From Cydia pomonella (taxonomy: Eukaryota; Arthropoda; Insecta; Lepidoptera; Tortricidae), in assembly GCF_033807575.1 (NCBI RefSeq), contig NC_084704.1, positions 7,401,056 to 7,465,055 of the forward strand: a stretch of DNA of 64,000 nt, read 5' to 3'. A model generated the notes under the pieces. That model was not told the DNA's origin. It did no database searches and worked only from the letters and a program-made list of their open reading frames with translations. This document shows positions 11,765-23,998 of this stretch, piece after piece. Numbering within the stretch: the stretch's first letter is position 1; every line of letters begins with the position of its first letter. A program made the position numbers and the translations under genes.

Positions 11765-11885
11765 TTCAAAAACAATGATATCCGCAATGCGTGCCTGGGA
11801 CGCACGGCCGTCCGCTCGGTGCTCAGCGAGCTGCGTTCGGAGAAGGACCTCAAGTCCCGTAGTCTTAAGTCCGAATACTGTGTAA
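11765..11885 (-). repeat. Dispersed repeat (CACTGAGCG..GTGCGTGCC family)
   Basis: The reverse complement has TGAGCACCGAGCGGACGGCC GTGCGTCCCAGGCACGCATT GCGGATATCA then TTTTTGAATTTTCA. Family members are at 15800, 36565, 38870 and 54440. Confidence 0.5.
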
Positions 11886-13095
11886 ATACAGCATGTATTA
11901 ATAAATTAAGAAAATATAAACGGAAGCAACATGGTATCAAAACTACTTAGAATAAAAAACTAGTAAAATATAATAACTATTCTATTATAAAATTTTATTA
12001 TCATGTTTAAAAGTAAATTCCTCAATATTCCAATACTTAGCATTAACCTAATGACACAGCAATGACCTTTGCTAATTTTTGTTAATTATTCATAGTTTAT
12101 CATAATTTATTGGAATAAAATAGTAAAAATAATTTTGAATAGGGCTTGTCAAGAGGGCGTTTTTAGGTCGACCGACTGATCGCTGTCTGGTGGATTGGCC
12201 CAGGTATCGCTGGGACATTCCCACTTCGTCAAAAAAAGTTAGTTAATTCAATTCAATTCAAGGTAGTACATACACATACAGTGATGAATCTTAAAATGAA
12301 TGGTGTCGCTATATTTGACCAACAGGCATGCTAAAAACAAATGTATATATATATGTATGTATGATGTATGTGTATGTGTGTAGGAACGATTTTAATTTTA
12401 AACATTTTGCATGTTTTGTATTTTTTTTTAAATTGTCATATCAGCGGGCAAACAACATATCAACTACTGCTCACATACAGAAGATTCTCAAACCTCAACT
12501 TCTGCTCCTTTCGCCCTGTTACCTCAGAACCTTCGGCGGGAATTCCCCGGATTCCCGCGAGTAATTTCGCCATTCCTCAGCACGTGACCGGAATCCGAGT
12601 TTCGCCAATAAAGTAATTATCGGACACCTAATTGCATTACAGTTCACTGGTTAGTAAAATCCAGGTCGACCTCGATAGTTAACGAAGCCAGCTTGAAGAG
12701 GCTTTGTAATATTGTTTCTAGACTTTCTAGAAAATAAATTTATTGTCTTAAGTGGTTTGATAAGCAAAGAATAAGGCAAAAGATTGTAAGAATAATGTAC
12801 CCAATCGGCACAGAGAATTATTTGTACCTATTTTCGTTGAATATTCATCACTTTTGCGTTAAAACAAGATTATATGAAGATTGATATTGAATTGATGGAT
12901 ATTGGTGAGGTATCTAAAATTTACATTTTACTCCAAAGAAATGGTAGAAAAGTTTATTTTTCTTTAACAGACGAAATTTATAAGGCGAAAAACAATTAAA
13001 TATATATTTCGTAATTCAACGAACAACAAATTCTATTTTCTCTCCAGCTTCAATTAATTTTTATTTTTATTTAATTTCTATATTGTATAAGTATT
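11886..13095. other. AT-rich noncoding stretch
   Basis: Apart from the possible retroelement end at 12148, nothing is recognised. ORFs here are AT-rich chance frames. Confidence 0.5.
12148..12237 (+). mobile_element. Possible retroelement 3' end
   Basis: GACTGATCGCTGTCTGGTGG, GGGACATTCCCACTTCGTCA then an A-run, an end I associate with a lepidopteran LINE. No coding part is seen. Confidence 0.3.
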
Positions 13096-13482
13096 CAGTA
13101 CCCCTAGTGTAACTTTGATCGACATCATAACGTGACGAACGCGTTTGCGTTAAGTCTCATTTTGTATAGGATTTTGAGTTTCCAAAACGTCCCGCTTGGC
13201 GCGCTCTTTCGAAATCCAATACAAAATGAGACTAAACGCAAACGCGTACGTCACGTTTGGAAATCGAATTTATTTACACTAGGGGTACAGTACCCCTAGT
13301 GTAACTTTGATCGACATCATAACGTGACGAACGCGTTTGCGTTAAGTTTCATTTTGTATAGGATTTTGAGGTTCCAAAACGTCCCGCTTGGCGCGCTCTT
13401 TCGAAATCCAATACAAAATGAGACTAAACGCAAACGCGTACGTCACGTTTGGAAATCGAATTTATTTACACTAGGGGTACAG
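13096..13482. mobile_element. Tandem dimer of a 189-bp foldback element with shared CAG target sites
   Basis: Two 189-bp copies, 13099-13287 and 13291-13479, each begin TACCCCTAGTGTAA and end TTACACTAGGGGTA. CAG occurs before, between and after them (13096-98, 13288-90, 13480-82). Inside each unit the two halves are largely complementary (ACGTGACG.ACGCGTTTGCGT against its inverse), separated by a 35-nt loop containing GTCCCGCTTGGCGCGCTC. The units are almost identical. A third copy is at 30448. Confidence 0.88.
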
Positions 13483-13721
13483 ATCTGTCATGGACAAGCT
13501 ATAAACTAAGTACTTTCAGTATTTTACTAAAATGTCATGTTTTAATCTGAAGTTTTCTCTTTACTGCGACAGCTTCATTTTTCTTTTGTTGGCCGCTTTA
13601 TGAAACCAGAACAGTAGAACAAATAACTACAGAAGGTTCACTCACAGACTCTGATACAGTTTGCAGTTTGCTTATTTCCAAAAGTATTTACGGATTCAAA
13701 ATACGCTCTATCTATCTTAAT

Positions 13722-13961
13722 GATTTTTTGACGTGATAACGTCTTATAATTTGATCCTCGGTAGCATGCACGAAAAAGTGTCACGTTGTGGACAGATCTC
13801 CATGGTAACGTAACGGCCACGTTGTGGACAGATCTCCACGGTAACTCCTGCTTTGTATTATACAAAATAATGAGAATTCAGTGATAATAATTCAATTCAA
13901 TTCATAAATAAAAGTATGCAATTTTTCATCAATGTTTTCTTATGACGTTATCACGCAAAAT
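13722..13961. mobile_element. TIR element with an internal direct repeat
   Basis: TTTTGACGTGATAACGTC at 13725 and GACGTTATCACGCAAAA at 13944 are terminal inverted repeats. Inside, CACGTTGTGGACAGATCTCC occurs twice in tandem (13783 and 13818). Confidence 0.55.
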
Positions 13962-14198
13962 TATCTTCCGTAAACCGACTTTACAGGCAACCATTTTTTT
14001 TACATATCGAACGATGTGTCACACGTTAGTGTTACTTTATTTTTCATTTTTAGTTACACGTAGGTACGGGGTGCCTCCTCTAAAATATATTTTTGTAGAC
14101 AAACTTCTAAACTAAGTAACGGCTCACAAAATACATCTACGTTACAAATCACGTTAAAATATAGCTTTATAGTATTCTAGTAAAATGACTGTGACATA

Positions 14199-14280
14199 CG
14201 GATAGACTGACGGACGGACGTATAGACGGACCTGACGAAACTATAATGGTTCCGTTTTATTTTGGCTACGGGACCCTAAA
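14199..14280 (+). repeat. 3' end of the GGCCAAGTGCGAGT repeat family
   Basis: GACTGACGGACGGACG, then AATGGTTCCG, and GGCTACGGGACCCTAAA. Confidence 0.6.
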
Positions 14281-14289
14281 CACGTCATT

Positions 14290-14440
14290 TTTTTATATTA
14301 CGTCGATGGCAAACAAGCATACGGCCCGTTTCATGGCAAGCAGTCTCCGTAGCCTATGGACGCCTGCAATTCCATACACTTACATGCGTGTTGCCGACCC
14401 TAACATACCGCACCTGTTAGCACGTTATTTAAATAAAAAA
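14290..14440 (-). mobile_element. LINE 3' end (CGGCAACGCGCATGTAACTC family)
   Basis: Reverse complement: GGTCGGCAACACGCATGTAA, CATAGGCTACGGAGACTGCT and GGGCCGTATGCTTGTTTGCC, then the A-rich end. Confidence 0.6.
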
Positions 14441-16370
14441 CAATATATTTAAAGTAGTACCATTGTTTTAATGGTGTATTACAAGTTACAACTGATAGGT
14501 TCTTTGTCTAGGATACGCGCGTTCAGTTCAGTGGTTAAAATGCAAGAGGTCGATGCTCGGGTCACGCTGCACGTCGATGTGTCGCATCCGGCGCGCTGGC
14601 ATCGCGCTCTCTGGTTGGCCGCCGTTCTGTCGTCTATGTTGGCAGATTGGAGCCGCATCTTCATCAATCATTGGCTGTAGACAAAACTAGCGGTCTTGCC
14701 ACAGCGCTAACATATTTCGTTCGTTCGTTTGGGTGTTTTTATTAATTTCGAGTGATAAACATATATTCTTCGTGTATTTATTCTGTGATCTAAACTATCG
14801 TGTTACTTTATTAGCAAAAGCAATGTAGGGGTTTCTTTCACGGTAATTAATTAATTCACAATATAAATTACCCATTTTCTTTACAAACAAAATATTAGCA
14901 CACAACGTTTCCGTAACGGATACCCCCATTTAAAGGTTAAATAAACATAATCCTCATGTAATTTGTCTTGTTTGTGTTTACGAACAAAAGTAATTCTATT
15001 CTATTCCATTATATGTGGACCGAGTTCAGGTACCAATAAATCAAAAGGTTATTCCATATATTATGTACATACACTTTATTATACTAATGTACTCTTAAGT
15101 ATGTTGAATATATTATCTCCGACCTCGAGGTTTTTTTGATGACAAGTTAATGTATAAGTAAATCATGTTATACTTACTCCAATAGTGATTGGCTGAAGTC
15201 AAAATAAAAATAAACAACTTAATATGATGAAAAATAAAGAGCTTAGACTTTAAGTTCGACGCTCAAAATATGCAAATAAATAGGCAAAATATTTTAGCTT
15301 TGCAAGCATTTAATCTGAAGCGAGTTTCTCTACTCGCTTCAAAAGGTTTTTGTTTCGACTAAGAAAAATATAAGGATGCTTTATAGAACTCTAATGGAAT
15401 AGGTACGGAGTTTTCACCTGAGCAAATAACTTTATTCACTTTGAAATGAGTTTTCAGTCTCTATACTTACTAAGTTAAATAAAATTTTAAATCGGGGCGC
15501 GGTAGGTATAGATGCGCCGCCGTGGCCAGAAGAAGGCCACACATTCAATTATACGATTCTTGTGGCCGATTCTGATTTATTAATTTGCTCTAAACCGACT
15601 TGCCAGCGGGACAAATAACAACAAAACACGTGACAAATTACATGACTTTTAACGCCATTTCGCTCGCAGTTAGCGTGAGCTATTGACTAGGTCATATCAA
15701 AACAAGAGCTGTAACATATTGTTGAATCAGTACCGGCCTCCTTATCTCTATACTGTTTTTTTGTTAAACTGTTGATACCTGTTAAATAACATTTTTTGGA
15801 TTAAGGCCCACTAAGGTCGTGTTCTTCTCTCAATGAGTATAAGCGTACGCGAGATGGAAGTACGTGCCTAGGAGCGCAGATATCATGTTTTTTTTGTTTT
15901 GTATTAAACGCATAGAAAAAAATTTAAATAAAAAGTTATCGACACATTCCCTCAAACATTATATTGCCGATTTATAGAAGCAATCTTCACATTTCTAGCT
16001 TTTGTACATAATTTCTTACAAATTATTAAATTGTATTTTAGACTTATGTTCGTGATTTTTGCTATTGAGCAAAATTAATAACCACAGAATTCGAATCAAT
16101 ACAGTCCCTCGAGCCTCAAGCCTCAAGATTGCTAATTATATTTATGGCAGCCGTATTGTAGTTCAAAAAAGCTGTATGATTTTTTAAAAACTCCGTTTTC
16201 TGAACCGTAAATAATATAGAAGTTAGGCTAACGAATTATAAACAGAAACTACTGTGCCTTTATAAGTACAGTTAGTACATCTTGCCGTGACCGCAAGTTT
16301 CGTGACTATATATTTTTAACATAATAATACATATTTTGGTGAGTTGTCTATTATAATGTGATATACTAAA
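14441..16370. other. Noncoding stretch with one GC-richer patch
   Basis: 14515-14680 is GC-richer and open in one frame on each strand, without a recognised product. The rest is AT-rich with repeat fragments (15500-15720, 15800). Confidence 0.45.
15800..15900 (+). repeat. Dispersed repeat (CACTGAGCG..GTGCGTGCC family)
   Basis: GTTCTTCTCTCAATGAG, AAGCGTACGCGAGATGG, AGATATCATGTTTTTT. Confidence 0.45.
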
Positions 16371-16603
16371 CTACGAAGAGCCTCGGTAGAGAGTACCATT
16401 TTGTACCAATTGGCGTTGAAATTCTAGGTCCATGGGGTGGGGTCCCAGCGCGTAGAGAAATCGCGAAACGTCTGGTTGACGTAACTGGTGACCGAAGAGC
16501 TGGCGGCTACCTCGCACAACGTATCAGTATTGCGATACAACGAGGAAATGCCGCTGGCATCCTTGGTACAATGCCTCGAGGGCCTATTTTAGATATAAGC
16601 TAA
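16371..16603 (+). pseudogene. LINE ORF2 C-terminal fragment
   Basis: An open frame ends at TAA 16601-16603 and encodes EYHFVPIGVEILGPWG, then RLVDVTGDRRAGGYLAQRIS and IAIQRGNAAGILGTMPRG. I recognise this as the C-terminal end common in insect retroelement polyproteins. It has no upstream RT part, so it is a 5'-truncated copy. Confidence 0.7.
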
Positions 16604-16724
16604 TTATAGTAATCCTCTGTATATATCCATTATGTATATTGTTATTGTAAACAAAAAAATATTGTAGCTATGAAGATATGAATATTAGTTATATTAATTG
16701 TGTAAAATCTTTTTTACAATATAT

Positions 16725-16893
16725 TTATTCTACTTGGGATGGAATTCAAGTTCAAGATTTGACTTGGCTAGTTTTTACGTACCTACATGTTTTTTTTTTA
16801 TATTGACGTTTGTTGTTTTTCACAAATTTGCTTTGTTAGTAATAAATAGCCAAGTCACATTTTGAACTTGAATTACATCCCAAGTAAAATAAA
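16725..16893. repeat. Foldback element
   Basis: TACTTGGGATGGAATTCAAG, TTTGACTTGGCTA on the left mirror TAGCCAAGTCACATTTTGAA, CATCCCAAGTA on the right. Confidence 0.7.
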
Positions 16894-17745
16894 CGCACTG
16901 TATAAATGATTTTCTACACAGAACTTGGCACCCATGATCTCAATACTTTTGTCGGAGGAGTCAACAACAACGCATATACTCATACTTCATATTGAACTTG
17001 ACTCCCATTTCACATTTATGTTTTTGATGGGATAACTACTCAAATCAAAGTTCTTATAAGTAATAATATTATTAACAAACAGAGTTTTATTGACTGTAAA
17101 CTAAAACTAAGTTACCTACGCAAAGAAACTTTGTTAATCTCTTACAAGACATTACTCCTGAGAATTTTTCCTCAAGCCACCTACATTGAGACTGAAATGA
17201 CATTGTTGTAAATAATAGAACAGATTCATTGATTTGAATGAAAACACGCTTAACGAGAAACCTGTGTATTAAATTACGATGTCTTTCAAAAGACGACGAA
17301 TGTGCGACTTATTAAAATAATACCTCGGAAATATTTAATTTAAGTGGGGACGTAAAGCCAGGCAATTAGAAAGGAACAAAATATGTTGCGCGCCGCGCGA
17401 AATTTGCGAGGTAAGATTTGGCGATCGCGCGGGTTTTAATAACATTTCACCTCAATAATTCTGAAAATATACTTCATACTAATATTTCACAATAATAATA
17501 TGTAATTAAATGAAACTAATGGTGGGAATACACATGCCTGTAAAAGAGACAAGTAGCTTGAATGCTAGTAAACGGCATGTAGAAGTTACTAACATACAGT
17601 GAATACATTTGCTAGTTAAATTTGCATGCAATTTGCGTCTTTGCATGCCTGTATTTCCAAGACGTATACACATGACTATAGCTGGTACATTTCAACAGTA
17701 GGGGAGACCGAGGTAAGTTAACACAAAGATAAGATGACACAGCGT

Positions 17746-18680
17746 ACATATTGGTAGTGATGAAATAGTAATGACAAATCCAAGTTTTCCACCTCGAAAG
17801 CCCTTCGGATCATTGTGTGTATAATATACAGTATAGCGAGGGAAATTGTTACAACGTTCGTATCTCTTGTATATATTTGATGAATCAGGCTGGTCCTCTG
17901 AATCAGCAATTTGGGGCCAGAGTGTGTGGTAGCATTTCTTCGTCAACCTAATCAGGCCAGTCGAAAGGCCGTTCGGTTGTGGAATGCTTTGCCATTAGAC
18001 ATTAGACGTGCTAAATCCCTTCCCGTTTTCAAAAATCTTTTGAAGACTCATTACCTTTCGCTGCCTTAACTTGCCTTTATTTATGATTGTATAATATATA
18101 ATGCATGTATGTATATATGTATTTATTTTATTAGTATGTAGGTATGTATTATATTGTTTGCGTCTTCATTTTGTTGAATTATATGTATATTCGCACTACC
18201 CGTTCAATGTTGTAAGTTCATAGTTTCCTGCTACCCAAAGGTTGTCTGGAAGAAATCGCTTCTTAGCGATAAGACCGCCTGTTGTTACCTAACTTCTACG
18301 TGTTTTTTGCATTTTCTGTCTCTTTTTAACTGTATGGTGCACAATAAAGAATATTTACTTACTTACTTACCACAACAGCTGGTACAACCTTTTTTTGCAG
18401 TTACAGTTAGTTCAAAATTTTTGCAAACCTTTGAAAAGCCGTATCTTAGAAAATATTTGGCTTACTAAGACTCAATTATAGTCAATTCATTGCAAATATC
18501 ATCATCTTAAAAGTGTTCATAGTGACTTTTGCCTTAACTCCGGTTCTTAATGGAAAAAAATTACAAGAACTGAAAAAATCCTTAAATTTAATGGATTTCA
18601 TATAGTTTACAATGATCCCAAGGGCTTTCGAGATGGAAAACTTGGATTGGTTATTACCATTTCATCACTACCGACATATT
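17746..18680. mobile_element. Long inverted-repeat element split by a LINE
   Basis: Arms of about 72 bp (17746-17817 and 18608-18680) are inverted copies, sharing GGTAGTGATGAAAT, CCAAGTTTTCCA and CTCGAAAGCCCTT. Between them lies the LINE 17945-18371 plus about 0.35 kb of other sequence. The divergence of the arms suggests an old element. Confidence 0.65.
17945..18371 (+). mobile_element. 5'-truncated LINE: ORF2 C-terminus plus 3'UTR and tail
   Basis: Codons 17953-18069 read QASRKAVRLWNALPLDIRRA, then KSLPVFKNLLKTHYLSLP and stop: the typical non-LTR RT ending. The 3'UTR has ATGTATGTATATATGT runs, then ACCCAAAGGTTGTCTGGAAG, GACCGCCTGTTG and GCACAATAAAG, and ends in (TTAC)n. The same tail family is at 3880, 27109 and 30660. 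It interrupts the foldback element 17746-18680. Confidence 0.8.
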
Positions 18681-19785
18681 AAAAAAAACAGAACTACCTC
18701 ATTTGATGTTAGTTAAAATGTACCAATTCCATGGGCTAATACGGAGACTAGCTTTTTGGCTAAACACATGAAATTTGCTATAAAGCTATTCATAATAGCT
18801 CCAACTCCATATTTATTCCATTGAATCAAAATCTGAAAAATATGACATACACCCACTCACTTCTTCAATTGTATCTTTGTATTCTAATAAATTTGTCACA
18901 ATAACAAACCCCAAAACACATTTTGGTAAATTGTGAACACTATTAAATGCAGTTTGTTCGTTCATGTACCACTAATTGGTCATTAACATTATTAATATTC
19001 CCAACGATAAGCTGATGCTAATTTAGGCCAATTACACTATTAATATACGCTCTGGATATGGTATTGCAAATTACTGGTATCTGATTTAAAAAGTCATAAA
19101 AAACATATAAAAATATTTTATTACAGTATCGGTAAACGGGATACAGATGAGTGATGGGTCTCAAGTCTCTCAATTATTAAAATTAGTTTTTACTTATTAG
19201 CTAAACTACTAAATATTCGTTCACTAAACCGTCCTCCTTGAACATTAATCATGTTAACCGTTTCAGTGATATTGACACACAGTTGTGTTCGGCACATAAG
19301 GTCAATGTAGGAAAAAAAATTACGATGGTTGTTTTCATTGAAATATGAATAATTAACATATATTTTAACTGGTATTTGTTTTAGTTTAGTTTTATTTTAT
19401 AGTGTTAAACTAAATACACCAGTCATCATCAAATAAAGGATTTAATACAATAAAAACAGACATAACTTGGGAAACTCCACTACGGTGCCGCCATTGCAGC
19501 GATGCTCATCTGTCAGTCCTTGCCATGCTATAGTGATGTGACCATATCCAATACCGATTGTAGGCTGCACTCAAGAAAGCCTCATCATCGGTTATCAATA
19601 GATAAGTTAGTTTTTATTGTAATTATTACTAGTAATTGATATAACTACAATATTTAAGGATGTGTTGATAAAACCATGGCTGTCCACAAAAAGTGCAAGA
19701 TTACGACAAAATGAAGGTAAATTGGTTTATTTACATTATTAGCAATTTCTATTAAACTCCGCTTTAGAAAAAAAAAATATCTTGG

Positions 19786-19920
19786 AGACCGATTCTGATT
19801 TTAATTACTTGTTCTAAAACTGTTATGGATTGGACAACAGTGACTTTTCTGAATGAAGTTGACAGCTGACAGATTAAGTCATAACAGTTTCAGAATAAGA
19901 AATTAAGACCAAAATTGGAC
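19786..19920. repeat. Foldback element
   Basis: ATTTTAATTACTTGTTCTAA AACTGTTATG mirrors CATAACAGTTTCAGAATAAG AAATTAAGA. A partial relative starts near 15560 (GGCCGATTCTGATTTATTAA). Confidence 0.6.
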
Positions 19921-20419
19921 TCTTAGTTTTAGTATTCGCTCGTAAATTTCGTTCCACTATGTATTTCCTTGGTATACAGCTTCCAAGTCGCCGTTAACAT
20001 TGGTTAGTGCATCATTCGACAACATAATGCAGGCAACCAGTGTCAATTAATAATACGTGATAATGGCCTGGAGTGCCATAAAGGCTGCTAAGGATAGTCC
20101 AAGAGCTAGTATTATAATTGTGACTACGTAAAAACAAAGTAAACGTAGTTTTCTAATTTTATTATAACTTGTAGTAATGTAATAAAATATAATTGTAAAA
20201 ATTTCAATTAGGCACAATAAAAAATATGGTGCCTTGCTTTTTTTTATTTTTACTTTTTTCGGTATGTTGTAGATATATTTAGAACATGTAGATTATTAAA
20301 GATTATATAATCAATTATTTATATATAATTATAGTGCACACCATAAAGAGTAATAATGACAAATATATTGCAGTAGTCGTTGCCTGTAACCTTACCACGA
20401 CTGCCTTAGCTGTGTCAAA

Positions 20420-20531
20420 CTGACATATTCTCTAACGTCTGCGTAACTTAGTTTCCATACATCTCACTAATATGCGAGTACGAACAAGATGCGTCGGCAG
20501 TAAGTTACGCACACGCTAGCGAATATGTCAG
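20420..20531. repeat. Foldback element (GCGTAACTTA family)
   Basis: CTGACATATTC, ACGTCTGCGTAACTTA on the left mirror TAAGTTACGCACACG, GAATATGTCAG on the right. Related to 31471. Confidence 0.65.
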
Positions 20532-21249
20532 TGTGAAATTAGTGGTAGCCGTACCTATGCTATTTAAGTATTTGAAATGACATGATTACATTTTTATGAC
20601 AACGCATAAGAATATTAACAAACACTAAAAACCAAAATTGCAATGTTTTATAAAAAAATAATACAGTAACGTTGGGAAAGCGACGCGCTAAAAGAATACA
20701 TAAAGAAGAATAATCATAAAGTATGTTTTTCTATTATTATTTATTTAGGTAGGTTGCCACAAAATGAGAACCGTGTAAATATGTGTTTTTTTTCGCACAG
20801 GTCTTCTGCATTCAGCTTTAACCTTATTTATACCTAGATTTTGGTAACTCATAATTATTTAGAAATGTAAATTTTTTGAAGCGGTCTCTTTGACTAAAAG
20901 GGGACGTATACCTATGAGGGTGATCCAGATATTGGCAATTAAGGCATGATTGTGGCCTTATCAACACATTATGCACGTTATCGTGATAATAGATACCGGC
21001 CTAATATCACAATATTACATAATATAAGTATATTAAACAGGGCTCCGGGACGATGGGACCAAGGGCATTAAATTTTAGTAGGTATACCGTTATTAGCTAC
21101 TGGTTCGTTGAAATGATGCTTTACATTCAATTACTTATCGATTCATGGTTAAAATGTGTCCTACAGGGTAATTATACATAATACCTAAATGACAACATTT
21201 AATAATTTTGAGTGCGACTTATGTCATGTCATGTTAAACATATGATAAG

Positions 21250-21376
21250 TACAGTCAAGGTATTAGATATCGACACGGACAATGTGCCAAAAATATGTAT
21301 ACACGACCTTATTGCCTATACTTTAAGGCAGTGTATACATATTTTTAGCACTTTGTGTATTTAAATAATACCTTGA
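21250..21376. repeat. Foldback element
   Basis: CAAGGTATTA, AATGTGCCAAAAATATGTAT ACAC on the left mirror GTGTATACATATTTTTAGCA CTTTGT, TAATACCTTG on the right. Confidence 0.7.
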
Positions 21377-21703
21377 GTTACAAGAATAAATAGTAACAAC
21401 TAACAATGATGATTGATGAACTATCAATAATGTCAAATACCAAAGTTGTCAAACGGACAACCGGAATATTTTTTTTTTTTTTAATTATAAAAATAGATAA
21501 AATGATTTATTTACCAACAAAATCAAGTTTACATATGTACCATTTACATTTATAGTTGCAATATTGCATCAACGGCGCGTCGCCCGTGTGATATCAATTT
21601 CCGCTTCCAAAATATATTTTTGGGTTCTATATAACTTTTTCTCGAAATAATTTTCGATCTTGGTAAGCCAAATGAAAAATATGAAATATTTACAATTATT
21701 TTT

Positions 21704-21790
21704 TATTTATACTTTATTGCACATAAAATATTAAGTACAAATGGTGAACTTAATGCCTTAAGGCATTCTCTACCAGTCAACTACTGAGTC
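21704..21790 (-). mobile_element. LINE 3' tail (GCATTAAGTCCGCC family)
   Basis: The reverse complement reads TGACTGGTAGAGAATGCC, AAGGCATTAAG and CAATAAAGTATAAATA, like the tail of the LINE at 32910. Confidence 0.65.
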
Positions 21791-23961
21791 AAAAAGAGAC
21801 GTTTGTTTCGTGCAGGCTTTGTACTTGAGAATAATTATATGTTACGTCCAAAGATAGAAAGATACTTAGATAATGCACCTACAAACAAATACTCTTATAA
21901 TTAATGAAACAATCAGAAATTGTGTGCTTAGGCTTGTCGTGGACAAGTTGCAGCAATACAAGAATCTAGCACACGTTAAATTAATACAAGTCGGTTCTAA
22001 AACTAGGCGTTATGATAGGGCTTGCTCTGAAGGATTCCAATTGAAATAAAAATTACAATATGAATAAATCTTTATTCTAGTAGCTAGAAATATAACTCAT
22101 TCTAAGGTTGTTAAAGACATTAATATTACTAACATTCATCTACTGATGTTATAGCCCCTAACCCCTATTAATATGAAAATACATAAAATATCAACTAATA
22201 ATATTTTAAGAGACCGTACCTATTTATCTTAAACCTAAAACTTGACTTTACTTCAAACGCTGTAGTTCATGTTCCATGTATGTTTTGTACGGCATTTATG
22301 ACCGAACGGGTGGTAAATGAACCCTGGACATTTTCTTCGTTGCTACAAAAGCACACTGACCAACGAAAAAACCCATTCGTTCTGCCTCGACGTTAGTAGG
22401 GTGCAACCATAAAAAGTAAATCGGCCATTTTATTGAGGTCTACTTGAGGCCGGGCTGAGGAACGAGAGAATTTACATGCATAGGTATGTATCTTGTAACC
22501 GATATGTTAGGTACTTTTGAACGGACTTCTATGAAAATAGAGATAGATAGACATGAAAACTATGCGACTGTATTTTTGACGTTATTATCTCAGAACTATT
22601 CCACCGGTATTGAATTGATTGTGTTGTTTCTAATAGGTACTTACAATATGTGGTACCTATGCTATATATATGTATAAGAGGAAATCTTGTAAGTAACCTA
22701 AGTAGTTTCATCGTAAGAACTCTATAAGGATACTCACGTTATATCGGTACCTATTAAATGTTGATGTTGTTGAAGATGATGATTATATTGATAAAGTCCG
22801 TAGTTAAATACCGCTTGTAACCTTCCACGCTAGGGTTTGCAATATATGAAATTATTCGGATCTGGATGCACGGATCTTCCCATACATTTAGATTCAATTT
22901 GCAAAACCTATTCCACACGTAAGTACAAGAACCTGATAGGAGATAAATGTAAAATTATATGTCTGTTCACAGTTCCGAATTAACGACGCTCATTTGGAAT
23001 GAATAATAAAGCGTGTTTACGTTTTCAAACTGTACGCAAACGAGAAATTACGTATACCAGCATTCCCAACTCGTTTGACACAGCCTACTTAACGAACAGC
23101 ACTATTGTTTAATAATAATAATGATTTGTGTAATCACGTCCAATATTTATTTATTTATCTCGTGCTTCAAAAAGGAATAACAAAATATGCACCCCTTGAA
23201 TATAATACTAATAAAATTGAAGACAAGCTTTTAATTACAGCTTATGGAGCAAAAAAACAGCTTGTGTGCAACAACGTGAACTCTGTCGATTCTATTCGAT
23301 ACTAGGAACATGTCACTCACTGTATAAACGAGAATGTTATTTATTTGGCTGCAACAAAACTAAAAAAGTAAATAACTATTTTACCAGCGAGCTATTTGTG
23401 TGGAATTGACTGTCATAGCTAAGTTTGAGTTGTCAAAGACACCCAGTAAATTGTCTATAAACGCTCTGCACGCTCTCTGTTTGTTCAATATCCTGGAGGA
23501 GTTTATCGTGCTGCCATTAACGACATAGCTTTAGTATACTACTGAGCGAAAGATTTAATTTAGCGCATCACTTCGTACACTTCATTTTAAGCGCAGTCAT
23601 ACTTGTAGTTTTGGTTCAGACTGTTTAATGGATGTCGATAAATAGTGTCATAAATACGAACCAGACCTTGTCACTATTTTCACTTTTGCTATTAACATGT
23701 TGGGATTAAATGATCGCTAACATGTAACCAATAACGCCAATTACACACTGACCTGGCAATCTTCTCCGAGCAGATTTAACAACGCATTCTCATTTGTTAA
23801 AAACACGCTCGGTACAAAACAGGCGTGCGGGACGATTGATATGTTGTTCAGCTAACTGCCACGGTGGCAGTGCCACCGCGGTAGATCGGTCTGTCGGAGT
23901 GTGAGTCGCCTAGGACGCGACGCCATGTACGTGATAATGCAAAGAATTCTAAATGCATCGT

Positions 23962-23998
<37 letters not shown>

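Noticed and set aside
13096..13482. CRISPR-like or satellite array
   Set aside because: Only two units, each a self-complementary element with its own ends and target sites; not a spacer array.
14471..14680. GC-rich ORF with TCAGT initiator-like string upstream
   Set aside because: Open on both strands because of composition; no homology recognised and no donor site at a sensible place.
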